From NCBI RefSeq assembly GCF_006864135.1, contig NZ_SADV01000021.1, positions 16,499-80,498 on the forward strand: a stretch of 64,000 nucleotides of DNA, read 5' to 3'. The position numbers were made by a program, and so were the translations under genes. Positions 25,979 to 35,845 of the stretch are shown piece by piece. Numbering within the stretch: position 1 is the first letter of the stretch; every line of letters starts with the position of its first letter. Source of the stretch: Lysinibacillus sphaericus. GTDB lineage: Bacteria > Bacillota > Bacilli > Bacillales_A > Planococcaceae. The notes beneath the pieces are model-generated. The model ran no database searches and was not told the DNA's origin. It saw nothing but the letters and a program-made list of their open reading frames with translations.

Positions 25979-26932
25979 TTAATTTACTAGAGCCGTTAAT
26001 GCTTCCCGTACCCAAGCGTTATTTTCATAGGATGAACGACGAAGTGCTAAGCGTTTTTGAGAACATGGACCTTCGTTGCGTTGGATTTTTTTGAAATATT
26101 CCCAGTTTGGCTCTTGGTAAATCCATTTATTTTGCGCTTTATCAAAGTGCAAAGTTGGGTCTGGCACAGTCAAACCTATTGATTGAATACGAGGAACGTA
26201 TTTTGTTAAGAAGCTTTGACGTAATTCTTCATTCGTTAAGACACGAATCTTATATTTTATCGTTAAATCTTGTTTACTAGAACCTGTTGTATCTTTTGAA
26301 GCTGGACCAAAGAAAAATAATAGTGATTCCCACCAGCGATTTAACGCATCTTGCACAAGTGCACGCTGTTCAGGTGTACCTTCTGCCAACGCCATAATAA
26401 TGGCTTCACCGTGTTGTGCATGGAATACTTCTTCTGCACAAATACGTTGTAAAGCACGTGCATATGGACCATACGAAGAACCTAACATGTTTGTTTGTGA
26501 GATAATGGCAGAACCATCTACAAGCCAGCCAATTAAACCCGCATCTGCCCATGATTTTGTTTCCATATGGAATACATTATGGAACTTAAGACGCCCTTCG
26601 AATAAATCAATCATTATATCGCCGCGATCTTTACCATATGGTTTTAGCAAATCTTCTGCTACGCGTAATAATAATTGACCATGTCCCATCTCATCTTGAA
26701 CCTTTGCCATAATCCCTAGCTTTCGGTATAATGTCGGAGCTTTTGGAACCCATTCTTTCTCAGGAAGAGCACCCATAATTTCACTAATACCATGCATCGA
26801 AATTAATTTGATTAGTGCCAAACGATACTCTTCCGGCATCCAATCAACTACTTCAATCTTTTCACCTGCAGCAATCCGCTCCTCAAATTGCTCTTGTAAT
26901 TGTTGTTCCGATACTTGTGTAACGACACTCAT
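25979..26932 (-). CDS. paaA: phenylacetyl-CoA 1,2-epoxidase catalytic subunit PaaA
   Basis: 317 residues. Ferritin-like di-iron oxygenase subunit. Ligand-bearing helices are visible: KVQDEMGHGQLLLRVAEDLL with E..H, and RICAEEVFHAQHGEAIIMAL with EE..H. The CoA-ester-binding and C-terminal segment ends EPNWEYFKKIQRNEGPCSQK. PaaA oxidises phenylacetyl-CoA to the 1,2-epoxide using O2 and electrons from a reductase. That reductase is normally PaaE, which is absent here; the next genes upstream encode ferredoxin and ferredoxin reductase. Confidence 0.95.
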   Translation of the reverse strand: MSVVTQVSEQQLQEQFEERIAAGEKIEVVDWMPEEYRLALIKLISMHGISEIMGALPEKEWVPKAPTLYRKLGIMAKVQDEMGHGQLLLRVAEDLLKPYGKDRGDIMIDLFEGRLKFHNVFHMETKSWADAGLIGWLVDGSAIISQTNMLGSSYGPYARALQRICAEEVFHAQHGEAIIMALAEGTPEQRALVQDALNRWWESLLFFFGPASKDTTGSSKQDLTIKYKIRVLTNEELRQSFLTKYVPRIQSIGLTVPDPTLHFDKAQNKWIYQEPNWEYFKKIQRNEGPCSQKRLALRRSSYENNAWVREALTALVN

Positions 26933-27004
26933 AGTAAAAAACCTCCTTATATAACTATTTTTCGATAACCGTCACTATAATGTTATGTTAGGGGGTAAAA
27001 AAAA

Positions 27005-28285
<1,281 letters not shown>

Positions 28286-28289
<4 letters not shown>

Positions 28290-29617
28290 TGAAGAACCTC
28301 CTTCTGTTCCATTCTTCTATCAATGACACGAATTGCCTTTCCTTCAGAGCGTGGAATTGCACCACTATTTTCAATGACTAGACTAACGGAAATTAAGCAG
28401 GCATTTTTTAAATCGTGCTTAATCTCCTTTGTCAGTAATTGTATAAGCGGATGACTGAGGTCACTTCCTACTTTTTCATATAATTTTGGTGTTAACTCAA
28501 CATGTAGTTCGATCGCATCCATATTTCCTTTTTTTAATAAATGGATTTGATAGTGTGGTGCCAACCCTTCTATTTGCAATAACTCACGCTCGATTTCAGA
28601 TGGAAAAACATTGACTCCACGAATAATTAACATGTCATCTGTACGTCCCTTAACACGTGCCATCCGCATTGTTGTACGTCCACATTTACATTTTTCACGT
28701 GTAATCGAAGTAATATCACCCGTACGATAACGAATAATTGGAAGCGCTTCCTTCGTTAAACTAGTAATAACCAGTTCTCCATCTTCTCCATCAGCTACAG
28801 ATTCTAATGTATCTGGATCAATCACTTCTACGAAGAAATGATCTTCAGCTATATGTAAACCATCTTGCGCTTCATAGCACTCGATTGATACACCGGGACC
28901 TAGCACTTCACTTAAACCATAAATATCCATTGCGCGAATTGCTAATTTATCTTCTATGGCACGGCGCATTTCCTCTGACCAAGGCTCTGCACCAAAAATC
29001 CCATATTCAATCCCGTTCGTCGCTGGATCGATTCCCATTTCCTCCATCTTTTCAGCGATCGTTAGAATATAAGAAGGTGTCCCTGCGATGCCTCTTGGTT
29101 TAAAATCATCAATTAATGTAATTTGGCGATCAGTATTCCCACCTGAGACCGGTACAACTGCTGCGCCTAAAGTTTCGGCTCCGTAGTGTAAACCCATCCC
29201 TCCAGTAAATAGACCATAGCCATAAGCATTATGAAAGATATCTGATTTGCGTCCCCCTGCGGTAACAATAGCGCGAGCTAAAAGTCCCGACCACATATCG
29301 ATATCATTTTTTGTATAACCAACAATTGTTGGTTTTCCACTAGTTCCTGAAGAACCATGAATGCGAACTACATCATCCATCGGTACTGCAAAAAGTTTAA
29401 ATGGATATTGCTCACGTAAATTTACTTTTTTAGTAAATGGCAATTTGCGAATATCTGCTAAGCTTTGAATATCAGCTGGTTTAACACCAAGTTGATCAAA
29501 CAGTTCCTTATAGAAAGGTGTATTGTTATACACTTTTTCTACTGTTGCTTTTAAGCGCTCCAACTGAATCTTTGCCATTTCTCCCCTTGAAGCTATTTCT
29601 ATTTCTGGATGATACAT
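28286..29617 (-). CDS. paaK: phenylacetate-CoA ligase
   Basis: 443 residues, normal length for PaaK. ANL adenylation motifs: [51 protein letters not shown] with [16 protein letters not shown], and the C-terminal AMP-binding_C_2 domain with [13 protein letters not shown]. It activates phenylacetate with ATP and CoA, the first pathway step. AAAGGGGG precedes the ATG. It is the first gene of the long minus-strand operon, and the promoter is described separately. Confidence 0.95.
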
Positions 29618-29674
29618 TCCCTAACCCCCTTTAGCTATTACATTTCCTCTTATATAACAAATTAATTACGGCAG

Positions 29675-29687
29675 TACTAGTTTAGTA
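29675..29687. promoter_or_regulatory. candidate operator at the paaK start site
   Basis: TACTA-GTT-TAGTA is a perfect inverted repeat just downstream of the -10 hexamer, where it would overlap the transcription start. PaaX or another repressor could bind it. The arms are short, and the assignment is inference. Confidence 0.35.
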
Positions 29688-29696
29688 ACTAATATT

Positions 29697-29725
29697 AAGA
29701 TAAACTTATTTGTCTGAATTGTCAA
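29697..29725 (-). promoter_or_regulatory. sigma-A promoter of the paa operon
   Basis: On the minus strand TTGACA (29725-29720), a 17-base spacer, then TATCTT (29702-29697). The -35 is consensus and the -10 has two mismatches. It lies about 80 bases upstream of the paaK start. Confidence 0.6.
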
Positions 29726-30064
29726 TATATTTTATTATTTCTGATTAAAGTTGCTTAATTAGTCGTTTTAGAATGTTTTAGCTTAAATACTGTTTGTCCA
29801 CAAACACAAAAAGCTATTTGCAAATATCCCCTTTAAACCTACTATTAATAAGGCATAATTAAATAAACACACCAATAAATCGTAAACGGAAAATAATTCT
29901 ATAAAACTACGTTAATACCGTTTACTTTCCCAATACTAGGTGGTAAATTGATTTTATATTTCACTTTAATTTCAAACGTTGTTAATTTGTATGAATGATT
30001 TTCGTCTATTCTACATATACACAAATGGTAGAATTATTTTTTTGATAAACAAAGGGGATTCACT

Positions 30065-30498
30065 TTGACATTAACAGAGGCTCAACAACATGAGAAATAA
30101 TATGATTATATTTTCGAGGCTTTATCAAAGGAACCATTTGCAAATTATTTAGGGATGGAATTAGTAGAATTAAAAGCAGGCTTTGCAAAAGTGACACTTT
30201 CCCCAACACCTCATATGCTCAATACACACGGAACTGTACATGGAGGTATTATTTTTTCATTAGCCGACTACGCGTTTGCGGCCGCAAGTAATTCTTACGG
30301 CAAAACAGCTGTCGTGTAACGAATACGATACATTACATGAGCGCAGGTTTGGCAGATCACCAACTAACAGCTATCGCAGAAGAGGTTAAAAAAACACGCC
30401 GTTTAGCTTGGTATCAGATCCATGTTTGGAGCAACGATGAATTATGCGCAACAATGGAGGCGATGGTTTATCGTAAAAATGAAAATTTCATCGAATAA
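30065..30498 (+). pseudogene. paaI-type thioesterase, broken twice
   Basis: A TTG start after AAAGGGG opens a frame with a stop at 30098-30100 (QQHEK-stop-YDYIF). It then reads a normal hotdog thioesterase: EPFANYLGMELVELKAGFAK, NTHGTVHGGIIFSLADYAFA with the catalytic Asp. A second stop is at 30317-30319. After a shift of two bases the frame resumes with NTIHYMSAGLADHQLTAIAE and runs to 30498. Restored length is about 144 residues. It lies divergently from paaK, a usual place for paaI. Two independent lesions argue for real decay over a single base-call error. Confidence 0.85.
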
Positions 30499-30502
30499 GA
30501 GG

Positions 30503-30546
30503 AAGATGTGAGTAACCTGCGTTAAATAGGTTGCTCACATCTTTTT
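30503..30546 (+). terminator. terminator after the paaI relic
   Basis: GATGTGAGTAACCT / AGGTTGCTCACATC stem with one mismatch and TTTTT directly after it. Confidence 0.75.
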
Positions 30547-30603
30547 AAAAATCCCTCACTTGTAACAACAAGAAGGGATCATAAAGCTATCTTATACTTG
30601 CAT

Positions 30604-30755
30604 TTATCTTTTTTGCGTCGTCTGTGGTCTACTGAAGTATACTTCTTGGATTTTTGGATTATTTAGCAACTCTTGTGCTGTAAGCGAAGGTTTTGAGGTA
30701 ACCCATTTTCCAAAAAAACAGTCTCGATAAATTCAAAAGCGAATATTGTTTGGTC
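30604..30755 (-). pseudogene. relic of an ABC transporter ATPase tail (LivF-like)
   Basis: Minus-strand codons read VFLENG, then in the adjoining frame GKWVTSKPSLTAQELLNNPK and IQEVYFSRP to a stop at 30604. VLENG...G-A-ELL-NP-V--YLG is the usual C-terminus of LivF-type branched-chain ABC ATPases. No upstream part of the gene is recognisable. A nearby plus-strand fragment (30800-30885, ELFTGETYHRSSRKIRRVNE) may be another relic. Confidence 0.45.
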
Positions 30756-30916
30756 AAAAGATAGATATTTAGCAAAGCACGCAATAATTTTCTAGAATTA
30801 TTTACAGGTGAAACTTATCACCGATCCAGCAGAAAAATTCGCCGAGTTAATGAACTACATAAGGAATTTTACTCTGGCGCTTAGATGATGAACTGATAGT
30901 CTATGTAAAATAAATA

Positions 30917-30945
30917 TCTCCCGGTTGAAATTTTTGACCGGGAGA
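30917..30945. terminator. terminator of the 30953-31261 gene
   Basis: TCTCCCGGT / ACCGGGAGA perfect nine-base stem, with CTTTGTTTT on one side and an A/T run on the other. Confidence 0.65.
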
Positions 30946-30952
30946 CTTTGTT

Positions 30953-31261
30953 TTATTTAACATACTTCAAATACTTTTTCACAAAATCTACAATGTAATG
31001 CACTTCTTCTTCTGAAATATTGAATAAACTACTAACTTTTTGTACTTTGGCTGGTGATTTTAATTGTTCACGCACTTGATCAATTCTCATGTATTTACAT
31101 TTTCGAGGGTTTACACAATCTCTAATCTGCTTGTAACGAAGGTAAGCATACCGAGCAAAAGCATTTAACATCTCCCTCTCCTGCTCATCTCGTTGTAATT
31201 TTTTTGCCGCTTCATCGATCGTTTCCGAATCAAATATCCATGTACCATCTGTTATTTGCAT
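30953..31261 (-). CDS. small hypothetical protein with Cys pair
   Basis: 102 residues, charged and mostly helical, with two Cys in RDCVNPRKCKYMRIDQV and a C-terminal VDFVKKYLKYVK. The start at 31261 follows GAAAGAGGTGG; an in-frame codon 36 bases upstream has no site. Regular length, ribosome site and own terminator support a real gene. No family is recognised; the helical middle could be DNA-binding, but that is only an impression. Confidence 0.6.
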   Translation of the reverse strand: MQITDGTWIFDSETIDEAAKKLQRDEQEREMLNAFARYAYLRYKQIRDCVNPRKCKYMRIDQVREQLKSPAKVQKVSSLFNISEEEVHYIVDFVKKYLKYVK

Positions 31262-31588
31262 AGAACCACCTCTTTCATTGCGTAAAGTTGATGACAATTA
31301 TGGCTGCACCCTAATTAGATGGCATTAAGATTGCCCCCATCTCTTCTATTCATAGCTAGTAAATGCATAAGAAAAAGCCACACCTAGTTAAATGTGACGC
31401 TTTTTGTATTTTTGTTTAGTTTTACAAGCTAAATTCATTAACGCTTAGATTCCGCTTCAATAATTGTTTTTAATGAATTATGCCACTATTGCGTCCAAAC
31501 AAAGTTAAAAATTAATATACACCAATCTTTTAATTAACTAAAATGGAAATATATTGATTATATTAATACGTAATAAGGGAGGTACCAT
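31262..31588. other. intergenic region with possible hairpin
   Basis: No gene seen. 31371-31406 holds AAAAAGC...GCTTTTT, a weak stem that may be a terminator. The 3' part is AT-rich and presumably contains the promoter of the following Nudix gene. Confidence 0.35.
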
Positions 31589-32092
31589 ATGAACAACCAA
31601 ATTTATGTGAACTGGAGCGGGCATCATCTAAAACTGACATGGTTTCAACATCATAGAATTGACGATTTTAGCAAAGTAACAAGTGTACATGGAGTTTGTT
31701 TTTATCAAGGGAATGTTTTGTTAGTTCATGTAGACGGGAGAGAATTTAACTTTCCCGGAGGACATATTGAAAAAGGAGAAACACCTGAAGAAGCATTTCA
31801 TAGAGAGGCATTTGAAGAAGGTTATGTTAAGGGGTCGATCAACTATTTGGGAGCAATTGAAGTCAGGCACGAAGAGAACCCCTTATTCAATGCTAATAGT
31901 AAGTACCCTTTAATCGGATATCAAATGTTTTATAGCATGGAAATTCAAGAATGCCTACCATTCCTTCGAGAACATGAAACAATTTCGCGTATTTGGGTTG
32001 AGCCGGAAGAAATACCTTATTCAATTAATGACCATGAGTTAATACACTTAACATTACAAGCAGCGTTAAGGAATAAACCTTCCTATTTATGA
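31589..32092 (+). CDS. Nudix hydrolase
   Basis: 167 residues. A canonical Nudix box GGHIEKGETPEEAFHREAFE plus EGYV (Gx5Ex7REUxEE) starts near residue 57, preceded by VHGVCFYQGNVLLVHVDGR. AAGGGAGG precedes the ATG. Sequence outside the box does not fix the substrate. It is single-gene, followed by a repeat-like terminator region at 32287-32407. Confidence 0.9.
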   Translation: MNNQIYVNWSGHHLKLTWFQHHRIDDFSKVTSVHGVCFYQGNVLLVHVDGREFNFPGGHIEKGETPEEAFHREAFEEGYVKGSINYLGAIEVRHEENPLFNANSKYPLIGYQMFYSMEIQECLPFLREHETISRIWVEPEEIPYSINDHELIHLTLQAALRNKPSYL

Positions 32093-32286
32093 GGTGCATT
32101 TGACTATAGTTTCATACATAGGAAACTTCTAAAAGTACTTTATTTTACCAGCTATACTAATTACTTATTTAGCCTCTAAATCATGTAGAAAAAGTGATTG
32201 ATACAAAATTTTGAAACTTCACCTATAGATTAATATTTTTTTAATTTTATTCTCAGGCATTTCACTATACAAACATAGCTACTAAG

Positions 32287-32407
32287 TCATATTAATAGTA
32301 GTGTAAAGCTAACTTAGCTTTGCACCTCCTAGTTTGTGGTTTAGGGTCACTTTGGTTCGAGTGGCCCTTATTTATTTATCGTTTATTGTTATGTGAATTC
32401 CCTAATT
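32287..32407 (+). ncRNA. repeated non-coding element with anti-SD-like motif, copy 1
   Basis: GTGTAAAGCTAACTTAGC, TGCACCTCCTAGTTTG, then hairpin AGGGTCAC/GTGGCCCT and TTATTTATTT. The order and spacing match 37710-37832 (AATGTAAAGCTAATTTTGCC, ATACCTCCTGATTTG, GGTCAC/GTGGCCCTTTT), including a shared AATTCCCTAA downstream. It could be a small RNA ending in a terminator, or an extended 3' UTR. CCTCCT could pair with ribosome-binding sites. No direct evidence of transcription. Confidence 0.35.
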
Positions 32408-32607
32408 TTTTTCATAACTATACTGATAAATATATAAGTATGATCCGATGAGTTATCTTAGATTTTATATGTTAGAATTTTCTTCAATGTACTTCCCGAC
32501 ATAAGTTCGAACAAAAACTCCGTGGCTTTTTAAGTAATAATTTGGAAAACCTTTTTCTTACTATATTCGTATATTTATTAGAACTAACATAAGTGAGGTG
32601 ACGAAAA

Positions 32608-32913
32608 ATGATTGCTGGATATATTACTTGTTTTGTTCTTGCTTTAATTATTATTTTTATGGGTTATCTGATCCATATTAAAAAGAAACTGTGGCTTATT
32701 GCAGGTTACCAAGAAGATTGTTTTATTGGTGATAAAGATAAACTAGCTAAGCTATTTGGTGTTTTCTCATACATAGTAGGTATCACTACTTTACTATTAC
32801 CTTTTGGACTAGAATTTTGGGGTCTCATTAGTGCTATTATATATGCCGTTTGTATATGTCTAGGAGCAGTAGCCACTTTGGTCTGGAAACAAATAATTAA
32901 TAAACCACTATAA
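32608..32913 (+). CDS. DUF3784-type small membrane protein
   Basis: 101 residues with three hydrophobic segments: 4-22, about 47-66 and 69-92. The loop KKKLWLIAGYQEDCFIGDKD, then KLAKLFGVFSYIVG, is the DUF3784 signature (usually W-I-AGYNT...DKE..). AAGTGAGGTGAC precedes the ATG. Function unknown; such proteins are widespread in Bacillota, often next to peptide antibiotic or stress genes. A MITE-like element is inserted two bases after its stop codon. Confidence 0.8.
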   Translation: MIAGYITCFVLALIIIFMGYLIHIKKKLWLIAGYQEDCFIGDKDKLAKLFGVFSYIVGITTLLLPFGLEFWGLISAIIYAVCICLGAVATLVWKQIINKPL

Positions 32914-32914
32914 A

Positions 32915-33292
32915 GGTTCATTACCAAAAGTTGTGGATGACTTTTGTTAAAACGTCTACTATGTAAATAGTTGACCTTCGTTCCGACTGGGCGACTCCTC
33001 GGGGATCAGCAATAGAGGAACGAAGGCTAAAAGCATCACATCCTGTGATAACGCCTTCGTGACCAACATCGTGTTGGCCCGAGACCCTGCAGCGCAGCGG
33101 ATGTTTTCTGTGCGAAAGCGTAGTGTTAACGTAGCGGCAGCACCAAATGTTTTCTGTAGCGAAAGCGAAGCGTCAGCTACAAATGTTTTGACTGTGCGAA
33201 AGCGTAGCGACAGCAACACCAAAAGCGGCTCATCGGACGCCCCTAGGAAAGCCCAGTCGGAACGGAAATCAACCACACGTTTTGGTGATGAT
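32915..33292. mobile_element. MITE-like non-coding element, copy B
   Basis: Left end GGTTCATTACCAAAAGTTG (32915-32933); right end CGTTTTGGTGATGATCC (to 33294). The flanks carry CCACTATAAA on the left and CCACTTTAAA on the right, a near-perfect 10-base direct repeat. The interior is the reverse complement of copy A, with inner inverted ends GTTGACCTTCGTTCCGACTG and GGAACGGAAATCAACC. Two ORFs inside, one per strand, mirror those in copy A and come from the repeat, so they are not called genes. Confidence 0.7.
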
Positions 33293-33324
33293 CCACTTTA
33301 AAACATATAGAAATTATAAAAATA

Positions 33325-33363
33325 TTCCCTTGAATATTTAGACAAGGCCCATATTCAAGGGAA
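33325..33363 (-). terminator. terminator of the 33418-33702 gene
   Basis: TTCCCTTGAATAT / ATATTCAAGGGAA, a perfect 13-base stem with a 13-base loop and an A/T run on the minus-strand exit side. Confidence 0.7.
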
Positions 33364-33417
33364 CATGTTTAGACACATTGTAGCATTCTAAACCATTTCG
33401 TTAGTTATTCCACCACT

Positions 33418-33702
33418 TTATCTAAACGATTCTTTTCTTTTATCTCTACGAACAGTGGAAAACATGTAAAGGCTAAATAATAAAATGAAAATGACTGTTA
33501 CTGCTAAAAAATATGTATCTTGAATCTTAAACAAGAAAGTATTCAAAGAATTTAATAATCCAGTTAACATCAACAATAACCAATAATTATTTTTCCTTTT
33601 TGATTGATCACCATTATTTAGATATCTACCAGAAAGCCAGATAAAGAAAGGTAAATAGCAGACAATCGAAAAAATTAGAATAGCCCATCCAATAAACGAC
33701 AT
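33418..33702 (-). CDS. small membrane protein, three TM segments
   Basis: 94 residues. Hydrophobic stretches at 2-23, 40-58 and 63-82, separated by SGRYLNNGDQSKRKNNYW and ending in basic RRDKRKESFR, so the C-terminus is probably cytoplasmic. AGGAGGTGATTG before the ATG is an excellent ribosome site. I do not recognise the family. Confidence 0.65.
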   Translation of the reverse strand: MSFIGWAILIFSIVCYLPFFIWLSGRYLNNGDQSKRKNNYWLLLMLTGLLNSLNTFLFKIQDTYFLAVTVIFILLFSLYMFSTVRRDKRKESFR

Positions 33703-33980
33703 AGTACAATCACCTCCTAGAGCCTTCCTTATTTATACGATTGACATTTGTAATAGTTTCAAATTTATTATTCTATAAAAATGTTGCTTACATACTTCAT
33801 TTCCTAATAATTTCCGAAATTCCAAGGAACACTATTCATAGCTATCCCATTTTGAAATTCAGTAATTCATCATCATTAATTTTTCGGATTTTTAATTCAA
33901 ACTGAGTAAAACCAAGATGAATACCTCCCCTCCTTTCTACACCAAGACATATTATAGATTGTAGAAGGGAGGGATATTTC

Positions 33981-34223
33981 ATGGGATATTACGGTGGAAA
34001 TTATGGTAACTGTTGTTACGGAGGCTATGGCGGTGGCTTCGGCGGTGGTGGCTTCGGCGGCGGTGGCTATGGCGGCGGTAGCTTCGGCGGCGGTAGCTAT
34101 GGCGGCGGTGGCTGCGGCGGATACTATGGTTATGGCCATGGCAGAGGACATGGTTCAGCATTCGCATTAATAGTCGTTCTATTCATTCTTTTAATTATTG
34201 TTGGCGCAACATTCGTCTATTAA
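33981..34223 (+). CDS. YjcZ-family Gly-rich sporulation protein
   Basis: 80 residues. Residues 4-58 are a Gly/Tyr/Phe/Ser repeat region (GGGFGGGGFGGGGYGGGSFG) with three Cys. Residues 59-80 form the conserved hydrophobic tail AFALIVVLFILLIIVGATFV typical of YjcZ/YnzC-like sporulation proteins. GGGAGGG precedes the ATG. CATATTATA at 33948-33956 fits a late-sporulation -10 (CATAnnnTA), but no matching -35 is seen. The frames on the opposite strand are repeat shadows. Confidence 0.85.
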   Translation: MGYYGGNYGNCCYGGYGGGFGGGGFGGGGYGGGSFGGGSYGGGGCGGYYGYGHGRGHGSAFALIVVLFILLIIVGATFVY

Positions 34224-34376
34224 TTTTCCCAATACTTTCGTTAATCAGATGAATAACGAAAAAAGTTAATGCTATTTATCATTGTCACAATTAATCATTT
34301 CCATAAACTCTGTTGCTAAATTTCAAATACCTAGTAATAGAAGGAACTAACCAGCCTAACATACTACAGTTAAAAC

Positions 34377-34410
34377 AAAAAGGTCACTTTTGTCCGAGTG
34401 ACCTTTTATT
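34377..34410 (-). terminator. terminator of the DUF5316 gene
   Basis: AAAAGGTCACT / AGTGACCTTTT perfect stem with a nine-base loop, followed by ATTTAT. The loop-side TTTTGTCCGAG resembles the hairpin at 32342-32370. Confidence 0.7.
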
Positions 34411-34412
34411 TA

Positions 34413-34703
34413 TCATTTACTTAAATAATATAATAAAACCGCTACAATAATATTTGGTAAGGCAATGTATAAGGAATTTAAAGTAATTTTATTGCGTTCA
34501 TCCCGATGTTCTGTTGTTTCGGTAGCAATATTTGCCCTCATCCGATCCCCACTAACCATAGACCCTGAAAAAATCATTGAAATGACAATGAAGATACAGC
34601 CAACCGTGCCTGAAACTAAATAAATTTTTTCCATTCCCCATAACATCATCGATATCAAAACACCGCAAAGTGATAAGAAAACACCAATTAATACATATTT
34701 CAC
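34413..34703 (-). CDS. DUF5316-type membrane protein
   Basis: 96 residues with three hydrophobic segments (3-22, 28-48, 76-94). The polar loop FSGSMVSGDRMRANIATETT, then EHRDERN, is the feature I associate with DUF5316 proteins of Bacilli. A GGGGGGATATGG ribosome region precedes the ATG. Function unknown. It is convergent with the YjcZ-type gene, with a terminator between. Confidence 0.75.
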   Translation of the reverse strand: MKYVLIGVFLSLCGVLISMMLWGMEKIYLVSGTVGCIFIVISMIFSGSMVSGDRMRANIATETTEHRDERNKITLNSLYIALPNIIVAVLLYYLSK

Positions 34704-34847
34704 CCCATATCCCCCCTACGTTATTTTACGTTTGATTACCATTTTCTGTTTCATTTTTTTGTAATCATTTCTAAGGTTTTTTTTATATTATACACACTAA
34801 GAATAGGTATGGATGGTTTTAATGACAACTTCAAAAAATAAGCTTAT

Positions 34848-35337
34848 TCAAGATTCAGATGTTATCGGCTCTAATTCTCCTCCAAATGAATCTGTTATTC
34901 CTTCCTCGAACCAACAAATTGAACCAGCACTAATGCCTGTTAAAAGAATTCCCCCATGCCAAGCTGTCTTAAAAATGCTATCTAACGACCACTCTTTCCA
35001 TAAAGCTAAAAGGTTTTTAGTATTACCCCCCAACATTAATAATATCTTTTTCCATAATAAAACTTTCTAAATCTCGAGTTGGAGGTGAAAAAAGTGATAA
35101 GCGGGACGGAATACATTGATGTGAGTTAAAAAAAGAATTAAACTTTGCAATATAATTTTCTGAGTCTCCGCTTGCAGTAGGAACAAAGCAAAGCTTAGAA
35201 TTGGCTTTGTTAGATTGCTGTAAAATATATGTATCTAATAATGGATTATGGGGCTCCATAGAAAAGCGGTGTAGGTATACTATTTCTCCAATCCTTAATA
35301 AATGAGGATTGGTGAGGATTAAGACTACTTTCATCAT
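34848..35337 (-). pseudogene. peptidase E (S51, PepE-like), frameshifted and truncated
   Basis: First frame: RFSMEPHNPLLDTYILQQSN, CFVPTASGDSENYIAKF, ending DIINVGG at a stop. The next frame continues GGNTKNLLALWKEWSLDSIF, then LTGISAGSICWFEEGITDSF with the catalytic GxSAG serine, ending GELEPITSES. The shift is in a GGGGGG run at about 35024-35029. The family's last ~65 residues are missing, and the N-terminal LGGGGF region is degenerate (EIVYLHRF). The gene overlaps the end of the Nudix gene upstream. Three separate defects make loss of function likely. Confidence 0.82.
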
Positions 35338-35683
35338 TGATTTGTAAAGTACCTTTATAATCGCTTGTGTAAAAAATTATTTGAACACTAAAAACTTTAT
35401 TTCCATTTGAGTACTCTGCAAAACCATTTTTACCAGAATATAATCCAAACAATGTAATATTGTTCAGGATAAGATTTGTTTCTTCAAAAACTTCCCTTTT
35501 AACAGTCTCTTCAAAAGTTTCTCCGATTTCCAAGATACCTCCTTGGATTCCCCAAATATCACCGTCAGTCCTTTTTTGTAAAAGAATACGCCCCCTATCA
35601 TCTTCAATTATTGCTCCACAGTCAATAGTCAATAGAATTTCATACCCGATCATTTGTCTCATCGTTTTAATGTAATCATTCAT
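35246..35683 (-). CDS. Nudix hydrolase, C-terminus altered
   Basis: 145 residues. Nudix box GGILEIGETFEETVKREVFE plus ETNL matches Gx5Ex7REUxEE exactly, preceded by IDCGAIIEDDRGRILLQKRT. The start at 35683 follows AAGAGGGTATC; the frame opens further upstream but lacks a site there. Near the C-terminus TLQINDESS runs directly into LNPHQSSFIKDW, where relatives have about 15 residues between. This looks like an in-frame deletion close to the peptidase E junction. Activity may survive because the box is intact. Confidence 0.75.
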   Translation of the reverse strand: MNDYIKTMRQMIGYEILLTIDCGAIIEDDRGRILLQKRTDGDIWGIQGGILEIGETFEETVKREVFEETNLILNNITLFGLYSGKNGFAEYSNGNKVFSVQIIFYTSDYKGTLQINDESSLNPHQSSFIKDWRNSIPTPLFYGAP

Positions 35684-35845
35684 AATTGATACCCTCTTTC
35701 CTTGTTGTAGATCCCTAAAACATTCTTTTTCACAATTAAAGACTAAAATAACCATAAACATCCTTATTTTACATTATTCCCTCGGATATAAATACACAGG
35801 GTTCAAATACAAAAAAGCAAGGCACAAAATGAGCCCTGCCTATAT

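Noticed and set aside
32959..33301. 105-codon minus-strand and 80-codon plus-strand ORFs inside copy B
   Set aside because: Same repeat as copy A in reverse orientation; no ribosome site and no domain.
33897..34167. Ala/Thr-rich and His/Arg-rich minus-strand ORFs
   Set aside because: Shadows of the Gly-codon repeats in the YjcZ-type gene.
34813..35070. 85-codon plus-strand ORF
   Set aside because: Antisense to the recognisable peptidase E relic.
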